A program made the translations under genes and the position numbers. The notes under the pieces were generated by a model that had not been told where the DNA came from, searched no databases, and worked only from the letters and a program-made list of their open reading frames with translations. Source: Torreya grandis (Eukaryota; Streptophyta; Pinopsida; Cupressales; Taxaceae). From it: a stretch of DNA of 64,000 nucleotides. This document shows positions 13,421-23,919 of this stretch, piece after piece (the stretch's first letter is position 1; each line of letters starts with the position of its first letter). Where the stretch lies: positions 2,306,001 to 2,370,000 of the forward strand of contig JARHVA010000397.1 in the NCBI GenBank assembly GCA_037957365.1, read 5' to 3'.

Positions 13421-14089
13421 CTTATGGAGGGGCATTGAGGACTAATTTAGGTTTCACATTATCCCTAGGAGAAATCCTATCTTCCTAAAGAAAATGAAGG
13501 ATTGGGCCTTAAAATTATTAATTCCATGAATAGGTCCCTACTATAAAAAATGGGATGGATAATTATTAAAGAAGATAGATAATGGGAAAGAACTATCAAG
13601 GCCAAATACCTAGAAGCGCTGAGGTAGACTGATTTCAATGGAAGAAGGTCTAGAGGATGGATTATCTTTCTAAAAATATATCAATAAATGAAATGATATT
13701 ATTATAAAATAAATAAAATGGAAAATTTGAGATAGGGAGAAAACATAATTCTATGAAGATTCTTAGATGTCCACTACCCCTCTTTCCTTGTAACATACTT
13801 GAGCTAATAGTTATGCAGTATTCAAAAAAACATGGGGCTTAAAAGTTAAATATTAATGGGTTGATAATGAATATTTGAAGAGTTATAAATATCTTCCCAC
13901 ATAAGGATACACAACTAAAGAATCATAGGTGATTCATAATTTTAAATCCTCCATCAGATGGGTTCACATTCCTTTATTTTCTAAGGAAGATCATTTTTGA
14001 TGGGTAGCCAAAGAAAGCAGTATGTGCTCCATGTCCTCAAGGCATGCCACTAATATGAACTTATAAGATTATTGGAACTAGTAGAATGA

Positions 14090-14281
14090 CTTATGGATAA
14101 AAAACTTGACCAAAAGGTTAACTTTTTATTTTGGCTAGTGGCTCAATATAAAATCCTAATAGTGGATAACCTTAAAAGAGGATTGATAGTCTCCAACAGA
14201 TGCCTATTATGCAATAAAGTTGAGGACTTGCTTCATCATTTATTTCTAATTTGTCCATTTAGTTCAATCTTATTTTATTAG
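14090..14281 (+). pseudogene. zf-RVT domain of the LINE ORF2
   Basis: An open stretch of 62 codons reads KVNFLFWLVAQYKILIVDN, then NRCLLCNKVEDLLHHLFLIC. This is the zinc-binding domain that follows RT in plant LINEs (family pattern K...FxWL...L.T.DNL..R......C..C...E...HLF..C). The CxxC, HHLF and terminal C are retained. Confidence 0.85.
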
Positions 14282-14645
14282 ATGTTGAACAAAGCTAACC
14301 TCTCATGGGTTAAACCAGACAATGTTTCTAACCTCATTAAGCAATGGAAACCACCTTGGAATATCCTATACCTAAAATTCTTATGAAATTTATCTATCCC
14401 ACATTGGTTTGGGAGTGTTTGGAAAACTTTTAATGATATACTTTTCTAAAATAAAAGGCATTAACCTAAAGGGGTGTTTTTTTAACTATGCCATGCCATC
14501 ACTAAGAATTGGAAAGCCTTCCCTCCCATGGATAAAAATCTAGGACCCACCTCAACATAGCCAATTTTCAATAATTGGGAGGTGGTTCAGAAGATAAAGT
14601 CCCCATATACAGATCTAGATCATAAACACACTAGGTAGAAGACTC

Positions 14646-15036
14646 CACCCAAAGGTTACATTAAATTGACCTTTGATAACTCCTCAAAAGGAAACCTAGG
14701 ACCTATGGGTGGGGGAGGAACCATATGGGATTCAAAGGGGAATCTAATTACTACCTATGTAGGCCCCATGGGAACATAGAATAATCATGTAGCTGAAGCT
14801 AAGGTGACATTATGGGGCATCCAACTTGCCTCTAGACTTAAGATGGAAATAATTGTTGTGGAAGGGGACTCCCTCAATACTATAACTGCACTTGAAGGCA
14901 AAATAACCCCCTCCCATAAAATAAAATCTATAAATGATGACACTAAGTAGTTTTTGAGGGAGATGACACAATTCCACATTGTCCACACTTATTATGAAGA
15001 TAATAGGGTGGTATATCTACTTTTTAATATAGGATT
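14646..15036 (+). pseudogene. RNase H domain at the LINE ORF2 C-terminus
   Basis: Reads GYIKLTFDNSSKGN, then GPMGGGGTIWD, NHVAEAKVTLWGIQLA and VVEGDSLNTI. The first three acidic catalytic residues of the plant RVT_3-type RNase H are present: D in FDNSSKG, E in AEA and D in GDS. The last motif, normally N..AD.LAN, reads NRVVYLLFN, so the final Asp is gone. One in-frame TAG lies after GPMGT. The Arg/Gln-rich end is at about 15,036. Confidence 0.85.
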
Positions 15037-15129
15037 AAGCCTTCCTTTTTTAAATAACTATAACATATGATGGCATGTACTCAAAAGTGTCTCATAAAAC
15101 ATTTGAAATGAACATACATTAAGATAAAC

Positions 15130-15729
15130 AAGTGATGGGGAAGCCACACACATGAACCTTTCTCATCAAGAGATGGATTTAAAATATTATGATCCATCAT
15201 TAAGTAAACAAGAGGATAATTTATTTCATAACATGGGAGGAATCATACCTCTCAAATATTTTTCAAACTGTTAACACAAAGTTATTCTAGAACCTACTAA
15301 ACTTCATCCTCAGCTTGATAGGTATTATGGAAGTCGGGGTGATAGGGATCAATTAGAACCAACATATTTCTCTAAATTTCAAGGCATAAAAAAAGCATAT
15401 AAGATGCTCTATCATGGTGGGATTACTTAATTTATGTTGAGGATAATATAACATGACATAGGCATAGTGAAATATTTTATTTTTGGATGAATAAGAGGGG
15501 TATGGAGATGAGAGGAGTTAAAATATTGGTCATGAAGGAGTTAACTAGTGAAGTTATAGGTATGTTGTGTGATGGAGTAAAGGCATATAAAGACAATAAA
15601 AAAACCAAGATCTACTTTAGAGGTTATTTTGTGCCAATGGATTCATCAATATATACAACAAGGGCTTCCCTCGTACCAACTTCCCATGCCAATGATCCAA
15701 ATTATGTTTGCAAGTTATCAAATACTTGA
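15130..15729 (+). pseudogene. Decayed reading frame of unknown family after the LINE
   Basis: A coding-like trace of about 200 codons begins roughly 100 bases after the RNase H. It contains MDLKYYDPSLSKQ, MGGIIPLKYFSNC, DRYYGSRGDRDQLEPTYF and ends in an open 80-codon stretch (15,487-15,729) with KIYFRGYFVPMDSSIY. Only a few stops interrupt it, which is unusual for this window. I do not recognise the family. It could be a 3' coding addition to the LINE or a piece of another element. Confidence 0.5.
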
Positions 15730-15779
15730 CACTTGAAGGTAAGAACACATTAATTTACTTTCATCATTTTTTTTTTTGA

Positions 15780-16560
15780 ATCACTTTTAGGGATATAAAA
15801 TTATCTTCCCTTTTTATCTCTTCAAAGTTCTAGAGAGAACCACTCTCACACATTAAATTAATGATTCTAACCTTATCCTACACCAAGGCCTCATCCTAAT
15901 TTTGTTTAAGCATGGAAAAAACATGTGAGTTAGGGAGGTTCCTCTAGATGGGTTCTCTACTAAGGAGGACTCCCTTTAAGAAGAACCTATCTTAGGGTAC
16001 TACCATCTACCAAAAAATACCCCCCAAGTTAGCCCTTTATCCAAAAAATTTGCTAAAGACCCTCATCTAAAATTGATTGTCCCTAAACCCAAACTAATCC
16101 TAATAGATGAGGGTACCTCTAGGGAGGTGGTTGGTAATGAAAAATTTCCCCTGACAAAGAAGATCAAATATAATAAAGAGTAGTTGGAAAATTTCAACAT
16201 AAGTTTCATGAGGTCAGGATGAATTTGGTGGGACTTATATAGGAATGGAATGCCTTGAATAGACAAGTGAACAAAATAATCCAATCTTTTCCCCATTCTA
16301 CTAATGTGGAAAATACCCCAATGAAGCAATACATGATGGTACTAGAGACCCCCCTCTTAATATCCCTAGAGTTACTCCCATCAAGAGGACCCTGGTGCAT
16401 GAAAAGGTGTAGAAGAGACCACAGATGATCCTACCCAGGTGTGACAATGAAGGTGTTGGAAAAATAACAAGGGCTAAAATTTCAAAGATAAAATAGGGTG
16501 AACTAGAGAAGAAGATCAAGGATGATAAGGAACCAATGGAGGCATTCCCTCTTTAACACG
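15780..16560 (+). pseudogene. Weak coding trace, unidentified
   Basis: Short plus-strand readings such as LIVPKPKLILIDEGTSREV and FPLTKKIKYNKE (about 16,070-16,190) look protein-like (Lys/Pro-rich, charged) but carry no recognisable domain. Minus-strand open frames over the same bases have no better support. Confidence 0.3.
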
Positions 16561-16983
16561 TTTTTTGTTTTTATGTCTACTATTTTTCCTTTTACAAGGA
16601 TAGTTAGCTAGTTTTTGATACTTTTTATTGTTTCAACCCTTGGGGATTGCTACTATATTTCATACTTTTTAAATATGGTTCTTAGTCCCTATAAAACAAG
16701 ATATTTAACCCTATCAAATAAAAATATATATGAATTTCATTAAGGTTAGGATTATTTATATTTGAATTCATATATTTATTGTTGATTATACTATCTACTA
16801 GTATTTGATAATGATTGTGGTTTGGTTGATTTTGAGGGGCTTGAACATATGTTAGACCATTTTCAAACATTGATATATAACATGAAATGAACATTCAAAA
16901 TATATAGTTTGGTCTTAAATAATATTTTTATCTATTTTAGTATATTAAGATGTATGGTTAGACCTAAAATTTAAATCATTATA
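16561..16983. other. AT-rich DNA, nothing recognised
   Basis: No coding trace, repeat or structural motif was seen between the two decayed reading frames. Confidence 0.5.
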
Positions 16984-17692
16984 TCAAAAATGATTGGGGT
17001 CAGGGTGATGATCAATATAGCAAGGGAAATCCTTCATGGGATAGTTCTCAAGGATAATTATTTTATAGGCATAGGGATGCTCACACTTTTCCTAATCCAT
17101 TTAACTAAAGAACCTAAGTGTCCATTCATTTTAATGTTGTGAATCCTACTTTTTAGAATGTTACTGACTCATTATCACCTAGTTCTTATTCCTTTCATGG
17201 TAATCAAGATTTGACAAGAGCATATGAAAGATGTCATCCTCATAGATAAGGTACCCTAAGTGAATGTTATTAACACATGTATAATATTGTTAAAACATGT
17301 CAAAATAATACTTTAACACCTATGAATCTTGAAAATATGCTTGATGTGACTACAAAACAATAACCACATTTGCTTGTGTCAATCAATACTAGACTTATAT
17401 CAACTATGTTTGACAATAGACTTGAACATTTTATTAAATTATCTCTTGATTAATTTATACCATTCATAACTAAATCTAAAAGGCATATTCCCTATAGTGG
17501 AAAATGTGTCAAAAAACCTTTAGCTTTGCCTTTGATAATAAGGATAGTTAAAAAGATAAAATTGGAAGAGGATGATGTTGAAGGAACTAAGCTGATCAAT
17601 TTACCTACCACTTTTATAGAGTACACTGAATATTTGGCTGATAAGGATTCCACTTTGATTGAACTAGTTTCAAATTCTTATGATGAGTAAAC
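16984..17692 (+). pseudogene. Unidentified reading frame interrupted only by TAA/TAG
   Basis: One frame stays aligned for about 235 codons with eight internal stops, seven TAA and one TAG, no TGA, and no obvious frameshift. Reading each stop as an original Gln gives an ordinary soluble protein. Features are an N-terminal Gly/Asn/Ser-rich part, a middle with MYNIVKTCQNNTLTPMNLEN, and a charged C-terminus with KKIKLEEDDVEG. No domain is recognised. It may be the C-terminal part of a retroelement ORF. Confidence 0.5.
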
Positions 17693-17768
17693 TATTGTTT
17701 AATACCTATTTTGGTTGATATTTGATACTTTGATTCATAGTCGAAGACCCTTTGATATTTTGATATGT

Positions 17769-17846
<78 letters not shown>

Positions 17847-18000
17847 CCACTTTGAATGATAAGAGTTCCACTTTTATTGAACTAGTTATAATTTTTTATG
17901 ATTAGTAAACTATTGTTTAAGTCTTGTTTTGTTTGATATTTGTTTCTTTGATTCATAGTCGAAGACACTTTGATATTTTGATATGTGGATATATATATGA
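17640..18000 (+). repeat. Tandem duplication with (AT)n in each unit
   Basis: A unit starting gataaggattccac at 17,640 and one starting gataagagttccac at 17,858 are paralogous through to a gtggatatatata end. The first carries a long (AT)n and the second only a few AT units. The spacing of about 218 bases equals the unit plus the AT run. Confidence 0.8.
17771..17842. repeat. (AT)36 microsatellite
   Basis: Uninterrupted AT dinucleotide run of 72 bases at the end of the first unit of the tandem duplication. Confidence 0.97.
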
Positions 18001-18850
18001 TTTTGGTAGTTTTGATAGATGTGACATTATTTTTACCCAAAATGAAATGTCTAATTACTTAAATTTATAGAAACGTTCATGGGTATTTAATTTTATTTAA
18101 TTATTAGTAATTATTATGAATTCCATGTTTATTAAATGTTTATTTTGATTGTATTCTAATGAGTCATGGCTCCACACCCATTAGATTTGTTTTCAATGTA
18201 TTATTAAATTGATTTGATCTATTTTAGACTTTATTAAAGTCTAAATTAAAATTTTAAGTTTAATTAGCCAATCAAATTTAAAATGTTGATTAAAGTTAAC
18301 AATAACTAACTAACAAGTTAATTATAACTTATTTTGTAACTATTTACAAGATATAACTTTATAAACATATCAAAGTCACAACACAAGGAGAGGAACACAA
18401 TAGGTATTGAAGACCTCTGAGTTACTCAATTTTGATCTTACTTATCTCTATGTAAATAATCTCTGAGATTAAATATTTATTTGTAGATAGATTGAATAGT
18501 ACGTTCTTTGATGGTTAAGTAACCCATTTGATTAGTGCTAGTATATCTAGGTTTCTTGTTTGGTTTATAAATTGGTTATCTAAAGTATATCAAGCTTAAT
18601 ATATTTTGATAATTATAAGAAAACTATCATATGAGCATAATATCATGTACTTGGATTGAAAAATGATGAATACCTCACTTAATATGATATTTGTTGATCT
18701 CTTAATTATAAATAATTATCTATTGAAGACTATTTATATTGAAATCTTGTGATTTATTTTTTTGGGAAATTAGATATTTAATTCCTAATAATAAATGGGT
18801 CTAAGTAGATAAAATTAGTAAATAATATGAAATAATTAAGCCATTGATTT
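18001..18850 (+). repeat. Fragment of the long LTR found at 41.5-53.5 kb
   Basis: From about 18,040 the sequence is the reverse-complement relative of 42.4-43.0 kb and 48.6-49.2 kb. Shared landmarks are gactttattaaagtctaaa (18,228-18,246), gaggaaca (18,389-18,396) and gttaagtaac (18,514-18,523). It represents roughly 800 bases from the middle-to-3' part of that 4.2-kb LTR, in the opposite orientation to the complete element. No termini are present. Confidence 0.65.
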
Positions 18851-19485
18851 ATTTAAACAAGTTGTATTTTTTCCATTTCTAAAGAAAGTCATGAGTGAGA
18901 TAAAATATGACTTAGCTTATTTTAGGCTATTATGGCTGAGACAGAGTTTGATATTAGAGGAATATGACTTGGACACTATCAAAAATAGAGATCTGGAGTT
19001 CATTTCTTGATTAGACAAGACCATTGAAAATAAGACACCCTATTATTTTTTGATATAATCTTGGTCTTGCCACTGTTATCCAAACTACTCACAAACATAT
19101 GATTTTTTTGTGTTTTATTAGTAGTGTCTTTGTGAGGTTGTGTAGAAAATTTTAGATCTTTGTTGTTATCATAACTCACTATAGAAATAATTATTCATGT
19201 TATTGTGTCTTTTATGTAATTAAATAAAACTTTGGAAAATAGGGAAAAGTGTTTAGTGTGTAAATGATAGATTGGATGCAATTCACATCCCATGTGTGGG
19301 CATGTTGCCTACATACCAATACTTTGAGGAGGGATGAAGCTATATGTAGTTCTCCTATTAAAGTGCTTGGTGAAATAGTATGATGAAAATGTAAGTAAAT
19401 GTGAAACTAACTATACTTGAAATGAATAGGGACTGGTGTAAAGGTTTGAATAAGCTTGAAATACTACTGGATGGTTGTATGTACA
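18851..19485. other. Unclassified AT-rich DNA
   Basis: No coding or paralogue found in this window. It sits where a 5' LTR would be expected next to the first copy of the 2.6-kb internal segment, but it does not match the LTR end at 29.5 kb. Confidence 0.45.
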
Positions 19486-20770
19486 TCTCAAGCTTCAAAC
19501 AAACACTATTTGGCTATGAGAAATAGATGATAAGAATAGACACTAAGAAGAGCTATGGATGGGATATTTACAAGCATGAAATTTAGAACATGAGAGCTAA
19601 TTTTTATCAAGATAAAGAGGTATGTGCATATTCCATAAGACAAGGCCATTAAAATTTTAGTTTTGATATCTTAGGCATAGGTGGTCTAATAGTATGCATT
19701 GAAGAGAGGTTGGTGGTTTATGAGAGACCCTAGAGTCATCACAATCACTAGATGTTCCCATAGAGCTTACATTTTCTCTTCATGAATTCCAAACCAATCT
19801 TTATCATAGCCCTCAAAATTCCATTTAGACCTTGCCTAGATTTCCTACCTAGAAGTATATCTGAGAGAGACCTCAAAAGGTTAAAGAAGTATGTTTTGAG
19901 GAGTCTAATCTTTAGGTTTCACAGTAGATCATACAAGAACCTACATATCATTTTTTTTAGGGAGAGGTATAAATTATTTAATCCATGATTTTTAGTCTAA
20001 TTTATCTAAGAATATTGATCTTATAAATCAACATCTTCAATATTCAATGGTAGCTACAAAGGCAACATAGTATCAAGTTACTTCTTTCACACCCATGGAT
20101 GTAATTAGTACAGAAGAAGAAATTTTTAAACCCATGTTTATGACTTGAAAGCAAATATAGTGGTCTAGAGAGAAATAATAACATTTAATAATAACTCAAG
20201 ATATTGAAGTTAAGATCAAGCAAGAGATATTTTAGCCTCTACTCCTTTGTCCTCAAAATCCCAAGACCTTTCCTTCATGGAAAGTTATTCAACAAACAAT
20301 ACAACAAAGAGAGGAGGTGAAGTTGATTAAAGAGGAGAAGCTCCATGTAAAAAATTAGGAATCTATGGTAACATCTATGGACCTTTCTCATCTTATTGAA
20401 TTTTTTTAGGGATATACCATGCTAATTATTGAGAAGGATCCTCTCTTTTATGAGGCAAATCAAGAAAATCTAGCTAAAATGAATGAATTTTATGAAGATG
20501 AGAAAGAAGCTTCAATTGGAGATTAAGATAATATCATTATTTAGACACTTGTAGGTAAGGACAACCATGACTTAGTCTTTCATAATGTCTAATAAGGTGA
20601 GTTGTAGGATGAACTTCAAGTAAAAGATGAGATTCATGAAGAAAAGGTTTTAGATGTGCCATAAGAGGTTGTTTCTCAAGAGCCTCTTAATCACATAGAA
20701 ACCATCCCAAATCAAGACGCTCCTCAAGAACTTACAAAATTCACCATTGATGAATGTAATCCAATCAAAT

Positions 20771-20787
20771 AAAATAAGTATCAAGTT
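20771..20787. repeat. Target-site duplication, left copy
   Basis: aaaataagtatcaagtt, identical to 22,571-22,587. The unoccupied equivalent in copy 2 of the host segment is at 30,874-30,890 (15 of 17 bases match). Confidence 0.93.
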
Positions 20788-21470
20788 TTATATTAAGGTA
20801 AAAATAGGTTTTGAAGGGACCTCGAAACCCTTTAACAGAATCAAAAAAGATAAAGCATTACCAAGCACCAGGAAAAGCCTTCCTAAAACCTACTAAATAG
20901 TAGCATCAAAAATAGGTTATACAAGGACAACCTCAAAATCTAGTTTATGTTCAACCCCATAATTTTCCAAGTAAATATTTAATATCTATTTTTTAGGGGT
21001 AAAATCCAGAATAGTTGCCTGCTTGCCATCAACAATAGTCTGCATACTTTCTAGCTCTCTAGTTTTCCTAGTGGATCTTCTTCCAGGTTTGTCTGGAAAA
21101 CCAACATCTGGTTTCACCATAAAAAGTTGTTCATCTCTTTTTCCAAATTTATCCAGAGTAGAAGCAAGATGTTTCACCTTAGTTTGCTGGTCTTTTTTGC
21201 TGCTTCTAGTTTCTACCCCCTTAGTATTGGTCTTTTTTTCAGCCCTTTTTCTTTGGTTTAGAATATGCTTTAAGTTTTCTCCATTATCATTCAAAGGAAG
21301 CTCATCTAAAGGGAAATCATTATCAACTTGAATCTCCCTAGATTGAGAAGTAAGAAAAACTCCCTTCTCTAATTTATTTCTAGCTTCAGCCAAGAATTCA
21401 CCTTCCTCTAGCACAGTTTTATCATCTACATCTCTCCATCGGTCTTCTATCCTTTTGATAGAAAATGATT

Positions 21471-21638
21471 TGTTTTGATAGATCAGTCAAATCATCTATT
21501 CTTTGTACCATTATTATAGTATCTGATTGCATCCCATGTCCTTCTTCCTCATAATTTTGTTTTGATAGATCAGTCAAATCATCTATTCTTTGTACCATTA
21601 TTATAGTATCTGATTGCATCCCATGTCCTTCTTCCTCA
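21471..21638 (-). repeat. 87-bp tandem duplication inside LINE ORF1
   Basis: Units start at 21,471 and 21,558 (tgttttgatagatcag). 87 bases is 29 codons, so it duplicates in frame the block containing EEEGHGMQSDTIIMVQRIDD. The two units look identical over the compared part. Confidence 0.92.
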
Positions 21639-22490
21639 AAAGAAAGTCCTTTATTCACCTCAGTATGTGGAGCTTTAGGATCTTCAAAAGAAGGCTCTTT
21701 ATTTGCCTTAGCATGTATAACTTTAGAATCTTCATTATTCTTTTGTTATTATCGATGATCTTCTTTGAGTTTCCATACTTTCTTATCTGAACCTTGGTCT
21801 TTCTCCCATCCAAAACACTACTAGGATGATTTTTACTTTTGGAAGGACAATATTTGACCAAATGCCCCTATTTCTTACAAGCATAACAAGAATTTGGCAA
21901 GTCTTCAAAAACAATCCCTTGAGTTTTTTTGCCCAACTTGGATATTAGATCCACTTTTTCTTGGAGATGATTCAGATCTGCTACTTTAACATAAAGTCTG
22001 GCACTTTGAAGTTTGGATCTAGTAGCCGTAGCATTATCCAATGCCACAAGTTCACCAAAAGAACTAGCAATACCTTTAAAAATGTCCTCATGCCAAAAAT
22101 CTAAAGGGAGGCCAGGAAGTCTAACCCATATGGGAGTGGTTAAGAAAAAAGAATCTGAGAGATCCATGTTAGGCTCCCATTTCTTAATAGTGAGAGAACA
22201 TTTACCAAAAGACCACGGTCCTCCACATAGAACCATATTCATGTCTTCCTTACAGTTGAAGATAAACGAGAAGAAACCATTCAACATTGGTGCCATATCT
22301 ACCTCTCCTTGAATAACCCATTTCCTTTTAACCATTTTTGTAAGAGATTCTAGATCTAGTCTTGCTCCTAAAAATTTACCCACTAGGATGAAATCCATGT
22401 AGGAAACAGAAAAATCTATTAAAGGATCTGGAATAAAAACTTGAAACTCACCTTTCTCCCAACAAGACTTAACAATCACCGGCAGGAAAA

Positions 22491-22550
22491 GAGATTTTCC
22501 ATTGGATTTCTTGCCAAACAGAGATTTTCCATTGGATTTCTTGCCAAAGA
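22491..22550 (-). repeat. 30-bp tandem duplication at the ORF1 5' end
   Basis: gagattttccattgga starts at 22,491 and again at 22,521; it encodes two copies of FGKKSNGKSL on the minus strand. It sits about 20 bases from the 5' junction of the insertion. Confidence 0.9.
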
Positions 22551-22570
22551 TAATGTTGATCTTAATATGG

Positions 22571-22587
22571 AAAATAAGTATCAAGTT
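22571..22587. repeat. Target-site duplication, right copy
   Basis: aaaataagtatcaagtt, identical to 20,771-20,787; host sequence resumes with aatgatgatt, aligned with aatgataagg in copy 2. Confidence 0.93.
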
Positions 22588-23919
22588 AATGATGATTATT
22601 TTTGGCAATAATATATGGATATTTGTAAATAATATCAAGCTACTCAGGGTCTTACACTTCCTATTAAACATCTTAAAGACCAATCAACTATTGAATATAT
22701 CCAATTTGGCTCACAAGAAGAGAAAATTAATAAATATAAGATGAATTAATAGGTTTTTGTTGATCTAGTACCTCAAATTAGGAAATTTTGTCCTTTATCA
22801 TACCTAAAGAGATATAATAATCCAATCATGAATATCTTGACAAGTCACATATCCATGAGGAGTAGAATCAAGGTATTATGAAAGATATAGTAGATCATTG
22901 ACAACCCCTGAATGAAGAAGAATTATCATTATTAATTCAAAGTATTAGAATATGGGAGAAGGATTATTGGATCTTGGATCCATATATTCAATCCATATAC
23001 CTAAGAATATAAGCAAGTGGCTTAGCTACATCATCAAGAAGACAAGGACATACAAGTGCTCTTATCTATAAGAAGAGACTATCAAGAGATGGAAAACATG
23101 TTTAAAATTTCCATGGTGCATAAAATATTTTTCCATTTAATCCTAGAGGAAATCATCTTATTTTAGGTTAGTTGTTTTAGTTTAGTTTGTTTCAATAAGT
23201 GAATATTACAAGCAATAGTCTACTTCCCTTTTGTGTTGCTTTCATGTTTTTTTAGCTTAGTTATAAATGATTTATACTTTAGTTTTTGTTTCCATTTAGT
23301 TTTTTTGTTTTCACAGTCAAATAGGTGTTTCAAATCCCAAAAGAGTCTATTTTCCAGTCAAGAGAGTAATCAAGTCAAGTTGTTATGCTTTAATTTGCCA
23401 TTGTTATGTGAAATTTACCAGGTTATTTTGACTATAAATATGGTCAACCCCTATGACTCACCATAAATGCCACTAATTTGTCCTTTAAATTCTAAATACC
23501 AACCCCTAAAAACCAAAACTTTTCCTTGTATTATTATGAGCCTTTCAAAGTAGTCTAAACAGTGTATTTTTGGCCTAAAAGGGAGAATTTTTTGTCTTGA
23601 AATTTCAAAATTAGAGTTAAGAATCATTAAATGTGGTAAAAATACCTTAAAACATATTCAAATACATTACTTTAACTTAGTTCTAAAGTTTCATATTTTA
23701 AAAAGGTGTTTTGATGCATTTTAAAGCCAAAAAAGGCCTATCTTGGGCTCCCACATGTCAAAATTGGCCTTAAAAATAATTATAAAAGTATAATATTTGT
23801 TTTATCAAGAAATTTACCCATGTTTTTCCTCTCAAAACATTTAAATTTGTGGTTCATAGCTTAATTTATCAATAAAAATCTAAAAAGAGTTGATTTCATT
23901 CATATTCACAAGGATAGTA

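Larger units (their letters stand above)
11950..15040 (+). pseudogene. L1-type LINE ORF2 pseudogene (RT, zf-RVT, RNase H)
   Basis: About 3.1 kb reads, with many stops and frame changes, as the plant LINE polyprotein that copies its RNA at a nicked target. In order: the linker before RT (a GFAPFF reading near 12,310-12,325 and REFFQSRSIIREMND near 12,376-12,420, matching the usual GPDGF...EFF...LNHTFI), the RT core, the zf-RVT region and RNase H. The apurinic-type endonuclease normally upstream was not found. Expected Gln and Arg codons appear as TAG and TGA, for example LR-stop-GGP in the RT. It is unrelated in sequence to the two short ORF1-only LINE copies as far as their shared parts allow comparison. 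Confidence 0.85.
20986..22550 (-). pseudogene. LINE ORF1: DUF4283 and zf-CCHC protein
   Basis: Nucleic-acid-binding protein of plant LINEs. From the 5' end (about 22,550): KSNGKSLF repeats, the DUF4283 core with VIQGEVDMAPMLNGFFSF, GGPWSFGK and PIWVRLPGLPLDFW, then the knuckle CYACKK-stop-GHLVKYC (C4-type CX2CX4HX4C, all four ligands kept, one TAG inside, at about 21,845-21,886). A Lys/Glu-rich tail ends LESMQTIVDGKQATILDFTP before TAA at 20,986. There is one internal stop and there are at least two frame changes (about 21,650 and 21,418). It is by far the best-preserved reading frame of this window's left half, so the insertion is comparatively young. Upstream readings beyond 22,570 belong to host DNA. 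Confidence 0.88.
20788..22570 (-). mobile_element. ORF1-only LINE insertion, copy 1
   Basis: A 1,783-bp minus-strand insertion with a perfect 17-bp target duplication. Its 3' end, at the left edge, reads (minus strand) ggtcccttcaaaacct, then a T-run, accttaat and a short A-rich tail. The same terminus ends the LINE at 52,964. The body contains only ORF1 (DUF4283 plus CCHC knuckle) and about 200 bases of 3' sequence. No endonuclease or RT lies between ORF1 and the terminus. Since a 5'-truncated autonomous LINE keeps its 3' half, the absence of ORF2 points to a dedicated short element. Confidence 0.9.
19486..23919 (+). mobile_element. LARD-like internal segment, copy 1 (split by a LINE)
   Basis: Paralogue of 29,588-32,174. 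Both start just after a CA dinucleotide with aagcttcaaacaaac and both end at tcacaaggatagta (23,906-23,919). Without the LINE and its extra target copy this segment is 2,634 bases, against 2,587 for copy 2. It carries the same decayed ORF: DLSHLIEF and MNEFYEDEKE before the LINE, and SSRRQGHTSALIYKKRLSRD near the end. The 5' neighbour is not the LTR seen next to copy 2, so this copy is from a different or rearranged element. Confidence 0.75.

Noticed and set aside
16984..17692. Ciliate-type genetic code (TAA/TAG read as Gln)
   Set aside because: TGA also replaces Arg codons in the LINE RT, frameshifts are common, the better-preserved LINE ORF1 copies use CAA/CAG normally and end at TAA/TGA, and all content is plant retroelement. 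C-to-T decay explains the pattern.
21023..22312. Plus-strand ORFs of 99-102 codons over the LINE
   Set aside because: They are antisense shadows of the minus-strand ORF1, whose DUF4283 and CCHC motifs are unambiguous.
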